Shown here piece after piece: positions 23,394 to 35,362 of a DNA stretch of 64,000 bases. The first letter of the stretch is position 1. Every line of letters begins with the position of its first letter. Where the stretch lies: positions 134,001 to 198,000 of the forward strand of contig JAJOZX010003319.1 in assembly GCA_023014485.1 (NCBI GenBank). Reading direction: 5' to 3'. Below the pieces are notes generated by a model. The model saw only the letters and a list, made by a program, of their open reading frames with translations. It searched no databases and had not been told where the DNA came from. The translations under genes and the position numbers were made by a program. This DNA comes from Bathynomus jamesi (taxonomy: Eukaryota; Arthropoda; Malacostraca; Isopoda; Cirolanidae).

Positions 23394-25428
23394 CTGTAAG
23401 AAATCACTGTATTAATTTAAAATTCATTTCAACAGGCTATTTCATTACTGTATCATTTATGATTAAACACAATTCACAAGCAGTAGGCTGCTATCAGTGC
23501 AGATCCCTGTACATGCAGTTTGTATGTATTCAATTAATAAATAATCTATATATACACAAGTTCCTCAAAAGTAGTTTTATTTAAAATATAAACATGAGTG
23601 ATCAAACAATGCAAAATCATTCTTTTGTCATATTTTAGGATCATATTAGTTCTTAATACTAAGAGTAATTTATTATATGATTAATATTTAACCTTTTAAG
23701 TGAGCATCACCACTTGAGTGGCACTAAGTTTTCGTGGTGCAATTTGAACTTCCCAGGGAAGATGGCTGCCTCCCCTTGCCTTGCCTTGTGCAGTGTAATA
23801 TGTGCATTCTTCACTTTCAACCTATCATTTTCACAATTATACATTGTCACACAAAAATAATATATATACAGTATATATTTTTCCACACAGAAGGTTGCAC
23901 ATTGAAAAAGTTAACACACATTACCAACACCTAAAATTCTATTCAAATTATATTTAATTAAATAGGTACAGTGATCCCCTGACCTGCATGAGGGTTCCAT
24001 CGCTGAAAAAGCTTGCGCAGCATGAAATCATGCAGGTTGGAACTATCTCCCCATAATCTAAATGGGGTTGAGGGATAAAAGTTTTTAAAAAATCATGTAG
24101 AAAATATGAACATCAAAGGGATCAAAATAATGCAGAAAACCTTCTTTGGTCACATTCTGTAACCATATTAATTCAAGTTGAGATTAATTTATTAGTTTAA
24201 TTTATGGCATTAATAATTACATATCTATTTTAATACAGCCTATCATGGTATGGTTGGAATTTTGAATATGGCATTATTTCCTGTCCCCAATTCCTCTAAC
24301 TACTAAAAATGTAAAAAAGGGCTGAAAAATATTAATTTCTCTAATTCATACTACATTTTTCTAGGGAAGAGTCACCCTGAATCAGCGTGAATCTGGACTA
24401 CTGGGAATCAGGATTGGCCAATTTTGGCCATTGTGGTTTTTACCAGGGACTTGAACTGATTTAAACCATCCTATGTTTTTCATTGAGTTTTGACCACCGT
24501 CTTTTAAAAGAAATTTCTCAAAGATTGGTTCACTTAGCAAAAATATATCCTTCACTTTTTTAGGATTGTATAAATAATAAAATTTGTAAACAATTTTATA
24601 TTGTCAAAAGAAGAGGGAGTTCATCATACCAAATAGATATTATAAATGATGAAAAGAGAAAAAGATTTTCTAGTGACTGTATGAATGGTATTATTTGAAA
24701 TAATGCCCACAAACTGAATAATAAATTAACACAAACTTTAAAGTAAACAAAAAATATAACTTCAATCTCAAAAGAAATGACTAAAAGAAAAAATTCAATT
24801 AGACTATATAGCAGAAATGTCAACATGGATATATGGGAAACCAGGAAATCAAGGACCAAAAAAAAAAAAAAGTATTTTGGACAAAAAATTGGTATGATTG
24901 AAGATTCAAGGTTTTATTGAAAACCACCAATATATTATAGTACAAAATAACATACACAAGCATTACCTTCCATGGGTGTTCTTTTATAATGTTCTTAGTA
25001 GCTGCTAAGAGCATTCTGCAAACTATAAAATCACTTATTATAAAGAATTACATGTGCAAACTTGAAAAATTACTCTAAGTGTTCTGTGACACTGCTCTTC
25101 AATAACACTGGGTAACAAAATTTGAAAAATTTCTGTTTATTGTGATTTTTCTGTCATTTCTTAATGATTTTGGGGCGCGGATTCCAAAAATGATATTGGT
25201 TTTGCTCTATCATCAACCGTTTCAAAAATATAGGTTATCACACTTTTCATATGGCAAAGTATATAAAGAAGGCTAACAAATATTTTCTGAAAATAAAAAC
25301 ACTATTGGAAATTAATGTTTATTGAGCCAAAATTGTTTGACAAACCCAAAATGGTGCAAAGGATATAATATATATCATTAGGAGAACCGATAAGAGAATA
25401 ACAAGCCTCGTTATGCAGTGTGCGTTCC
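23394..25428. other. Intron or intergenic AT-rich DNA
   Basis: No exon is recognised. At about 23969-24060 there is a single pogo-like terminus (CAGTGATCCCCTGACC, followed by a GCATGAAATCATGC palindrome) without a detectable partner end. From 25080 to 25428 the sequence (GGTAACAAAATTTGAAAAAT) probably is the 3' flank of the pseudogene on the minus strand. Confidence 0.4.
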
Positions 25429-27232
25429 TTAAAAATGCACTGAAGAACACGACTTCCATGTATGAACAATCTTATCCTTTCTGATCAGTGACCATACGTA
25501 GTCTCCCATCATGGAAGCATCCCAATGGCCCTGGTACCTTTTCTCCATCGTTTGAATATCTTGATGGAATCTTTCGCCATGTTCTTCACTCACATCCCCC
25601 AGGTTATCACGAAAAAAGTCTAGATGTGAATGCAGATAGTGTAATTTTAAAGACATACGGCACCCCATTTTGCCATAGCACTTAATCAAGTTTGACACTA
25701 ACTCCTTATAGTTTGGTGCTTTATAGTTGCCTAAAAACCCACAAACCACATCACGGAAAGCACACTAAGCCTCTTTTTCGATCAGAGTCATCTTGGCTTC
25801 AAGGTTCTTTGAATTCAACGGTGCCTTGACTTGTGGTCCTACAAAGATGCCAGCCTTGACTTTGGCCTCAGACAGTTTAGGGAACATGATCCGAATCTGT
25901 TGGAAAACTTCCCCTCCAAAATCTAACACAGTTACAAACTGCTTAATTAGACCCAACTTAATATGGAGAGGTGGTAGCAGAACTATGTCAGGCTTCACAA
26001 GAGGTCCCCTGAGTACATTGTACTTTCCTGGTTGCAGTCCTTCACGTGGAGGCCACTGAACTGTTTTATAGTGCTCAGTTGAAGCCCTGCTATCCCACAG
26101 GCAAAGAAAACATGAATATTTAGTAAACCCTCCTTGTAATCCTAACAGGAAACCAATCATTTTGAAATCACCACACACGTCCCAGTTATATTGTTCATAC
26201 CTGATTTGAGTGAGCAGTTGTTTGACATTTTCATAGTCCTCTTTCATTTGAACAGAATGTGCAACTGGTATAGATGGATATTTGTTCCCATTGTGGAGTA
26301 GAACAGCTTTTAAACTCTGAGTTGAACTGTCAATAAACAGGCGTCACTCTGAGGGTATATGTGTTAACGCAATAGCTGTGAATAGACCATTAACCTCACT
26401 GCAATAACAGAGGGAGCCATTGACATCGTAGAACCTTGCAAACTCTTCATGCCGTTTTTGGTATACAGTGCTCTTGCAGTCTTCTCCAAGCAAATTCTAC
26501 TCTTTGAGTCTGGAGGTCAGAAGCTCAGACCCTGATTTCGTCAGACCCAAATCTCTAATTAAGTCGTCCAATTCCCTCTGATTTGGAAAGTGAGGGTTTG
26601 CACTGAAAGTTACTGTATATTCTTCATCATGACTGTCCTCACCAGCCAACATCTCAGATGAGCTAGCTGCATCCTCATTTTCAACCTGCAAAGCAAAGAA
26701 ACAAAATATAGGCATAGCTATATATGTAGAAGAGCATCAGCACTAAGAAAAATCGACACATAATGACCCACAGTCCGTAAGTACAGAAGGTAAAGTAATG
26801 GATAGATACTGGTTCTGGTGGACGTGGTATTGGAAGACCTTCGCCATGTGGTACAGGAACTATGGATGACGCTGTGCTTGGATACTGAAGAGTTTGCCCT
26901 TTAACTTTCCTGTACTTAGAAACATCTACCATGCAGTAGTAGCAATCGTCGTGGTGGCTCTTTGGTTCTCTCCATATTCTGAGTACCACAAAGGGCATTG
27001 CCTTGCGTACTCCCCGCAGCCACCCTTCAAGTGTGGAGCGGCAGCTTCCACAGATCACATGGGGTGCCCAGGGCTTATCTTGGTCACCCATAGGCATACC
27101 AAAATAGAGCTGATACACGATTCAGAACTTGGTGCCTTTCACAATCTTGTGCAATACTTGCTTGGGGCCTATGTAATACCCACAAACATAGCAGAATATA
27201 TCCGGCGAGTGTTTACAAGCTCTAGTTGCCAT
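25429..27232 (-). pseudogene. Uncharacterised multicopy invertebrate protein, copy 1
   Basis: Start at 27232 (MATRACKHSPDIFCYVCG), a Cys-rich opening, then VICGSCRSTLEGWLRG and DDCYYC, together suggesting zinc-binding knuckles. An intron is likely from 26803 to 26688 (donor GTATCTATCC, acceptor TTTGCTTTGCAG). Later blocks are DLIRDLGLTKSGSELL, GFLLGLQGGFTKYSCFLC, FPKLSEAKVKAGIFVGPQ and HLDFFRDNLGDVSEEHGERF. In-frame stops after KGTKF, RLKE, PSE and EKEA mark it as decayed. I know such proteins as multicopy, unnamed proteins in arthropods and cnidarians, possibly transposon-derived; their function is unknown. A divergent copy lies head to head at 28602. Confidence 0.75.
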
Positions 27233-28601
27233 TCTCTTTACCAAGCTGTGCTACATTAATCATAACCTGCAGATATAGAGAGAAGAGTTATTAAATCTGC
27301 AACAGATTACAGATTCCAGAAAAAAGATACACTGAAATAATGTTCGCAATAAAAAAGGATTGATAACACTCAAATCATCAGCACAGAAAAGCACAGAAAC
27401 ACACTACCTCAGTGCTGATAACCATCAGACAAACAACCTGCTTTCTTTGTGTGCTCATACTTACTGACTTCTCAGACTCTGCGCTCTTCTTTATATAGCA
27501 CAGTGGAAGTTTCGGGCAATTTCTAGAGCAAGACAAGAAACTGTCAATGAACATCCGGATTGTTCTCAACAATTCCTGATTATTCTGATATTGCTGCGCC
27601 CATAACATTATACTGGTAAAACATGAAAAGTGGATTATCTCTGAAACCATTGATGATACACACAAACCAAGGCCAGATTTGGACTCAGCACCCACAAATG
27701 CATATAAAAACATAAAAAATTCTATAAAAACAGAATCAGTGTTACACAGTGTAATAGGTGCAAACTGTTCACTTTAGATCATTATGTTTCACTTTTGGAT
27801 TTTTTAAAATTTTACTTTGACTGAAATAAATATTTTAAGATATCAGAATTTATCATGAAAAAATGGGAACATGGAATTTGATAGTAAAAATCTGGAAAAT
27901 TCCAAGAAAGTGGAATAGTTGGCATGCATGATATAGCTACCTTCAAATGCTAAACAAAGATAAAACTTTTCAATTTTCTGATTTAAAATCCTATTCATTT
28001 TCACATACTGTAGCATATTACAAGTTTGTTTGCTACACACTTGTAAATGACTTGCAAGGGCAATACACTTCAAATCTAAGTACTGTATTTATATAATTAT
28101 GAAACCACCATGTTGCCAGTTTTACTTTCATCCTTGTAATTTCTGAGAGCGATAATTTAGGGTCAGGAGTGTCACATACCTGGAACTGAATTACACTGCA
28201 CAACACAATTTCTGCTGATTTATATATATTTTGATGCACTGATTGCGAATGTTGTTATTTTTTCTCTAACACCCACCACTTTTCCAGAAAACTACATTAA
28301 TGTTCCACAAAAATTATCTAGATTATATCAAATGCCTGCTAAGCAAAGGAACAGCCCTAAGGCTATTGGTTATTATTGTGACACGCATTGCTCACTGATT
28401 GGTTATTCAAAATGTTTTGTTCTTCTGTGATTGGTCTAAAGGTGGTCAGGTGATTTCACAGTGGCTGCCAAATGGAAAATTGTTATTTTCTTTCATTGTT
28501 TTAGGTGCTCTGTTGATGTTAAGGTACTTTTCTGCTGGATCTAGTGTTTATTAACTTCTTTTGTCAAAAACATTCATTGCTTTCACGGTTTAACTTCAAT
28601 A
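27233..28601. other. Head-to-head spacer between two family copies
   Basis: AT-rich, without a supported gene. A 111-codon minus-strand frame (27713 down to 27378) has no family match. The part next to the plus-strand copy contains spaced ATTGG motifs, described separately. Confidence 0.45.
28365..28434 (+). promoter_or_regulatory. Three evenly spaced inverted CCAAT boxes
   Basis: ATTGG occurs at 28365, 28398 and 28430, spaced 33 and 32 bp apart, about 170-240 bp upstream of the plus-strand ATG at 28602. Arrays of CCAAT boxes at about this spacing are typical NF-Y-bound promoters. Function is inferred only from the spacing and position. Confidence 0.4.
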
Positions 28602-31190
28602 ATGTCTAGAAAATGTGTAACCAGTGCCAATTTATTTTGTTGTTGTGTGGGGCAAACTAACATTGAAATCCCCAAAACAAACATTTACCCCTCTGGTTAA
28701 AAAGGCATACAAATTATATTTTGGATGCAAAGTGGGTGATCAGGCCAGAAGCTGGGCTCCCGACATATGTTACAATTTGTGTGCAAGGAGCTTAAGGTTC
28801 ATGTCCATCAATGCCATTTGCTGTCCCTATGGTTTGAAGAGAGCCAAAAGATCATGTTAGTGACTGCTACTTTTGTTTAAAAAATATACAAGGTTTCTCT
28901 TCAAAATCCAAATGTGCAATATGATACCCAAACCTGCCATCAGCTGTGCAACCAGTTCCTTATGATGAAACCCTTCCAGTTCGTAAGCCACCAAAAGATT
29001 GGACTTTGGATGAGGAATATTGCCACTCCAAAATTGAAAATGAACGACAAGCAGCCAGTGAGCTTGCAGATCCAGAATTTCTACCATCCACATCATCGTC
29101 ACCTCACCTTATTACACAAGCAGAACTAAATAATCTCGTGAGAGATTTGAATCTTTTGAAAAAATCAGGCTGAACTTCTTGGATCTAGGCTGCAAGGGTG
29201 AAATCTTTTAGAAAAGGGCATCAATATAACTTCATGTAGAAAGCATCAGAATGATTTCATTACCTTTTTTCCTATGAGTGATGGTATTGTGTTTTGTAAT
29301 GATGTAGACAATTTAATGGTCTTTGGAGCATCAAACACAAGCCAGAGGAATGGCATCTCATCACTGATTCCTCCAAATTAAGTTTGAAGGCAGTGCTTCT
29401 ACACAACAGAAATACTTTTCCTTCTGTCCCAATTGCACATGCGGTCTACACACAAAAGAAATATATGAGAATATGCGTATTTTACTTAGATCCATTAACT
29501 ATAATAAATATAAGTGGAATAATTGCAGTGATTTAACCCTTTAACCACATTCAGCAACTTTATTCACCAACATTTTTTTGTCCTTAACTGCATAAAGTGA
29601 CTGTAGTCCACAGCCATAAAAAAAACTTCTCTTAACCACTTTCGGTGACTGCATACCCTCAGATTTGAGTAGACCACCAGTCTCAGGCACCACTGGCAGG
29701 AACAGCAATCTACAAGGGAGGCAGGAGGAGGCAGACATGTGCACCTGGTGGTGAGTCAGACTGTAGATATTTTTTTTTTCCCAACATGTGCTTCTCTTGT
29801 AAGGGATGAGACATTGTAAGTTGTATGTAATTCTATAAGTTTTGTACATATTTTGTATATTGTAAGTGTTCTGATTTCATAATGCTCTCATGATTTGTGT
29901 ACCATATATTTACCATTTGCACATACAATACTATAATTGTTTTGCTTTTTTTTTTTCTAACATGTACTGGTATTTCTCTCCTCCAGAATGAAGCATTGCA
30001 ACTTTTATTTTTATATGATACTTTTTGTATATTTTATATTCAAATTTCATATATATACAGCAAAATAATAACTGAATGAATATGCTGTTTTGCTTCTTTT
30101 ACCCAGTATGAGTCCAAATGACATGTGTATTTTTTACTGGAACTCACCTCAAATATGGGTTACATTTTATCAGTAAAACTGATTAGTAGTGATACGTAAC
30201 TAGGTTTTCAGGCAAGATTTATGCCTTTGGGATACATTTTGACACTAAGTTATTCAGGCAAATTTATCTGCAAATTATGGCAAAAGCAAAAGCAAAAAAA
30301 AAAAAAAAAAATTTTTCACTATATAAAATCGTAAATTTCTCCTAAATAATCGCATTTTTGAGGCATTTTATTGTCAGATATGGATTTTTCATGGTCTTTT
30401 CATACTAGAAAAGTAATAGAAAAATTCCTATTAGCACTTTCATTTTTTAGTGACTTAATGCACATCCATAGGAATATCGCTGAAATCATATGGCGCAGTT
30501 AAAGGGTTAAAAGTTATAGGCCTTCTCCTTGGAATACAGCAAGGGTACACAAAATATTGCTGCTTTTTATGCAAGTGGGACAGCCACGCTAAAGACTGCC
30601 ATTTTGTTTGTAAAGATTGGCCTGCCAGGATGAGTTTTGTTCCAGGACAGACAAATATTTCCAATGAGTCTCTAGTAGATCCAAAAAAAGTGTTATTGCC
30701 ACCACTTCACATCAAACTGTGATTGATGAAAAATTTTGTGAAAGCTATAGACAAGAACAGTGAGGCATTTATTTATTTGAGAAATATATTTCCAAGGTTA
30801 AACAAAGCTAAAATCAGAGGAATTTTTGTTGGCCCACAAATAAGGACAGTTATGAAAGGATACCAATTTTGACAGCAAATTAAATGAGGTAGAAAAAGCA
30901 GCATGGGTGGCCTTCAAATCAGTTTGTTCAAACTTCCTCAGGAAAGTCAAATCTGATGATTATGTTACTGTGGTGAATGAGATGTTAAGGTGTTATAAAT
31001 CTATGGGTTGTAATATGTCCTTGAAGGTACATTTCCTTGACTCTCATTTAGATTTCTTTCCAACCAATTTGGGCACCATTAGCAATGAGCATGCCAAGAG
31101 ATTCCATCAGGAGATGGCCATTATGGAAAAGCAGTTCCAGGGAAGGTAGAATTCCACTATGTTGGCTGAATATTGCTAGTTTCTCATTAG
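28602..31190 (+). pseudogene. Uncharacterised multicopy protein, copy 2, split by a TTAA element
   Basis: Starts MSRKCVTSANLFCCCVG and follows copy 1 throughout: KLYFGCKVGDQARSWAP, a Cys pair, KPPKDWTLDEEY, LNNLVRDLNLLKKSG, LLLGIQQGYTKYCCFLC, KVLLPPLHIKL, IRGIFVGPQIR and HLDFFPTNLGTISNEHAKRF. At 29537-30506 a piggyBac-like element interrupts it; removing that and one TTAA joins NNCSDLK to VIGLLLG, exactly as NWDVCGDFKMIGFLLG in copy 1. Several stops and frameshifts remain outside the insertion (for example after RAKRSC and near 29180), so it was decaying independently. No intron equivalent to that of copy 1 is evident at 28900-29000. Confidence 0.75.
29537..30506. mobile_element. piggyBac-like MITE in a coding remnant
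   Basis: A 970-bp element begins CCCTTTAACCACATTC and ends GCGCAGTTAAAGGG, with TTAA on each side (29533-29536 and 30507-30510). TTAA duplication and terminal CCC are piggyBac features. Its precise boundary is confirmed by the host frame, which becomes continuous when it is removed. No transposase frame is present. Confidence 0.88.
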
Positions 31191-31522
31191 GGAAACTCCA
31201 GAGAGTATGTACAAATGAAAAATATCAGCAAGAGATTTTAATTGTTTTTCTGATCTTGTAATAATTATGTTGAGGTATTCAATATATTCTAATCTGTATA
31301 GGTACAAGAATTTTATTACACATCCATTCAAACTGGTGGGTGATATAGGTATTCTGACATCAGATTTGAACTCAGTGCATACAAATTTATAAAAATCACC
31401 ATTTTGTTTAAAGGACAGAAAAAGTTTGTAATTGTCATGCAGTGTTATCAGAGGAAAAAGTCAGGATCAGTTGTTGGCAAAATCCATTCTTGAACAACTT
31501 TAATGTTATATATATATATATA
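31191..31522. other. 3' flank of copy 2 and (TA)n target tract
   Basis: AT-rich sequence with a (TA)n run at 31506-31522 that forms the landing site of the following retrotransposon. Confidence 0.6.
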
Positions 31523-31665
31523 TTTTTTTTTTTTGTATTGGGGCATTTACCGCCATTTCCCGCTATACGCTAGCGGATATCATGGCGAAGCAGAATATGA
31601 GAAAGAGAAACGGAGACGGGGTAAAGGCACTAGAAGTGGGAGGACCACGGACGACGGGTGAGAAG

Positions 31666-34600
31666 TCACCTAAAGCTCAGAGAGGAGGCGAGATTGGGAG
31701 AGGAAAAGGAAAAGACGGTCAAGCGAGAAGAGAGGGCTCTCAGCGAGCATAAGACGTAAACGATCGGGGAGGGGGAAATCAGAGAGGAACGGGAAGGCGC
31801 GACGACATACTGACGACAGGGTGGGGCATTCCACAAGGATGTGAAAGATGGTGAGGGGCGACTGGCAGGAGGCGCAACAAGGAGCCTCCTGCCGGGACAT
31901 AAGATAGCCGTGCGTGAGGCGTGTATGGCCGATGCGAAGCCGCGCAAGGACGACCTCTTTGTGTCGGGAGTGGTGGAAAGAGGACGCCCAATATGACAGG
32001 CGGGGGCGGATGGACCAGAGTTTATTTCCGGTGGCATCGTCCCAGGACTGCTGCCATATGCGGTCGTAGAGGGACTGAAAGACCTGCACATAGTCAGAGA
32101 AGGGGAGCGGGCGCGGGAGGGGAGGCATCGAGGCGGCGGACCGGGCTGTGCGGTCAGCCGCCTCATTACTGGAAACACCGACATGGGCAGGAACCCAGCA
32201 GAAGGTGACCCGGATCCGGTGAACGGTGTGCAGGACATGGTACTCCTGTTGAATAATGCGTACGAGGGGGTCCGGGGAATCATAGCGCTCGAGCGCTTGA
32301 AGGGCGCTCAGCGAGTCCGAAAAGATGGTACAGGAAGACCGCGAAAAACCCGATACCAGACGGAGGGCTTCCAGAAGGGCAAAGAGCTCCGCGGAAAAGA
32401 TGGAGGCTGAACCGGCAGGGGGATACCCCGGGAGGTAGGTGACAGCGACGGAGAGAAGACGGCGGCCGCGACACCTGCAGGGGAGCGCGAGCCGTCGGTG
32501 TAGACGTGAACATCGTCCGAGTGTACGGGAAGATGGGCCAGAAAAGAAGACCGGAGGACGGTAGGAGGAGACTCCTTACACAGGCCACGGAGTGCCTGGC
32601 AGTGGCAGATAGGGGTGGTCAGCAAGGGGGGCGACAGGTCGAAGGAGAACGGCAGAATAGAGGGTGGGGGGATCCTCAGGGACGAAAAGATGTCGGCCAG
32701 GGAGGCAGCGAAATGCCACGTGTCAGGCCGGGGTAGCACCTGGGAGATCGCGGAGAAGAGTAGGGACCTCGGGAGGCGGCAGATGCGAAGGTAACACTTC
32801 GCCATGAGAAGGCCCAGGCGAAGGGGCAGGGGGGGGTGTCCGCAGTCCACCTGAAGACTAGCGACAGGGGACGAGCGGAAGGCACCCGACGCCAGGCGAA
32901 GGCCATGGTGGAGAAGAGGATCCAGCATACGGAGTGCCAGAGAGGAGGCGGAGCTATAGACCACACAGCCGTAGTCGATGCGGGATTGCACCAGGGAGGT
33001 GTACAGGCGCAGCAGAGTACGCCTGTCCGCCCCCCAGGTCATGTGGGACAGGTGACTCAAAAGGGAGAGGGTGCGGCGAGATGATTGCCGCAACCGCCTA
33101 AGGTGTGGAACCCAACCGAAAAATTCGTCGAGGGTCATACCCAGGAATCGAACGGATGGGATGAGGGGAAGAGGAGTGCCGGCAAGGGTAAGGGCGAAGG
33201 TATGCGACAGACGGAGGCGCCGAGGACGGAAAAGCATACTGGAAGACTTAGAGGGTGAGAAAGCATAGCCAACCGAGGACGCCCAGCGAACCACCGCGTT
33301 GATGGCTAGCTGGAGTCGACGTTCAGCCAAAGACGGGAGGCGGCCAGAGCAATAGATAGCCAGGTCATCGGCATAGAGGGAGCTACGAACGGAAGTAGGC
33401 AGGACCGTAGCGACTGTGTTCATCACTAGTGAGAAACACAGGACCTAAGGACACTACCCTGAGGGACACCCTCCTCCAACGGAAAGCGGTCAGAGACGGT
33501 AGAACCGATGCGGACGCGGAAAGAACGGGCGGACAAGAAGTTATAAATAAAGGAGGGGAGAAAGCCTATGAAACCCAGGGAGCGTAAGCAGTCAAAGACC
33601 GCGCTCCGCCGAGTAGTATCGTAGGCCTTCTGGAGGTCGAAAAAGACGGCAAGTACAAAGTGATGCCGGGAGAAAGCCTCCTGCATGTCGTGGCTAAGGA
33701 GGAGGAGGGGGTCGGTGGTAGACCGGAAGCGCCGGAAACCAGCCTGGGTAGCAGGGTATTGGTCACTCGCCTCCAGAGTAAGGGACAGCCGCGAGGCGAC
33801 CATCGCCTCCATAACATTGCAGGCGCAGCATGTCAGGGAAATGGGGCGATAGTTCGACGGGAGTGAGGGGTCTTTATCGGGCTTCGGGATGGGGACGACG
33901 ATGGACTCACGCCACCGGTCCGGGAATGAACCCTCCAACCAGATCCGGTTATAGAGGTCCAGTACAAAGCTGAGAGCAGAGGGGTGGAGGTGCCGTAACA
34001 AGTCATAGGGGATATTATCGGGGCTGGGTGCGGAGGAGCGTCGGGGGCGGAGGGCCTCCCGAAGCTCCGTCATGTGGAAGAGGTGATTATAGAGGTCATC
34101 CCTATGAGGTGGAAAATCCGGTGGGTCGCGGCGGGAATGGGGGGAATCGGAACTGGAGATGGCTGCGAAGTGCGCCGCCGCGAGTGCGTTCGCGACGGCC
34201 TCCAGATCGGAGACGAACTCGTCGTCCCCGACCCGAAGCACCGGGGGTCGAGGGGGGACACGGGTCCCCTCAAAGCTACGCACCTTGCGCCAAACAGTCG
34301 AGGGGGCAGTCGAGGAGGAGATCCCGGACACGTAACTCCGCCAGGAGGTACGCCAGGCCAGTTTCAGGACCCGACGGGCCACTGCCTTCAGGCGCTGAAA
34401 CTCTATCTTGTGCTCCAGCTGGCGGGTCCGGTAGAAGCAGCGGCCGGCACGGCGCCGCTCCTGAACGGCATGGGAGCACTCTGGGGTCCATCATGGGACG
34501 CTTCGCGGCCTGGGGGAGCCAGAGGTACGGGGGATGCAACTGGCTGCAGCCGAGAGGATCTTACTCTCGAGGAAGGCGAGGGCCTCACTGACGGAGGGAA

Positions 34601-35313
34601 AGGCAGGAATTGATGGTGAGATCGCCGTGCCCCTCGCGTATGAGGCCCAGTCTGCTCGGGCGGACAGAGGTGGGGGGAGGAGATGGGTCGAGGTAAGACA
34701 CACTGGGAAATGGTCACTGCCGGAAGAATCCAGCAGGACCTCCCAGGTGAACTCCGTCATGATTTCGAGGGAAACCAGGGAAAGGTCGATACAGGTGAAA
34801 CTGTCATGGGCCGAGTGAAGGCAGGTTGGGGAGCCATCGTTCAGAAAGGTGAACTCGAGCTCATCCATAAGGGAGAGAAGGGTCCCGGAGAGAAAGGTGG
34901 AGCAAACATCCCCCCAGGCCGGGTCCCGACTGTTGAAGTCCCCGAGAATCAGGAAAGGGCGGGGAAGCTGAAGAATTAGGTCACGGAGAGAATCGGGTGG
35001 AGGGCGTACGTTAGGGGAGAGGTAAAGAGAGCAGACCATGAGCTGGCGCCCCAAGGAAAGGTGCACGGCCACAGCTTGCAGGACTGTACGGAGCGGGAGG
35101 GGGTGGAAAGGGACGGAGCGGTGCACGAAGACCGCGGCGCCCCCCCTCCCCGCCCCATCGAGAGGCGGGGAAGGAAGCCTGCAGTAACCGGACACTCGAG
35201 GGAGGGAACGGGATCCCAGAATCGTCTCCTGAAGGCAGAAACACGCCGGACACCTGGAGGCCAGGAGAGAGTTGAGACTCTCGAGGCCTACCAGGAGCCC
35301 GCGGATGTTCCAC
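31666..35313 (-). pseudogene. ORF2 polyprotein: endonuclease, RT and RNase H (copy 1)
   Basis: Segments in order from 35313: start MEHPRAPGRPRES, the endonuclease blocks FLILGDFNSRDPAWGD and SGSDHFPVC, a linker, RT blocks NIPYDLLRHLHP, VPIPKPDKDPSLPSNYRPIS, FFDLQKAYDTT, EGVPQGSV and SLYADDLAIYCSG, RNase H start DDVHVYTDGSRSPAG, and a C-terminal CASCQSPLTIFHILVEC knuckle near 31850. Frameshifts lie near 35190, 34490, 33430 and 32310, with a further break joining RNase H to the tail. The YADD box and the first RNase H aspartate are intact. The living protein would nick DNA and copy element RNA at the target. Confidence 0.88.
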
Positions 35314-35362
35314 TGCAGGAGCGAGGTATAGGGAGGGGTAGGAAAGTCAGCGTAAAGGATGG

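Noticed and set aside
23969..24060. Pogo-like terminus as a complete element
   Set aside because: Only one end (CAGTGATCCCCTGACC) is visible; no inverted partner or TA pair was found nearby.
25765..26247. In-frame TGA codons in the orphan gene as selenocysteine codons
   Set aside because: Other stops in the same frame are TAG and lie where tryptophan is expected; no selenocysteine insertion hairpin was recognised. Ordinary decay explains it better.
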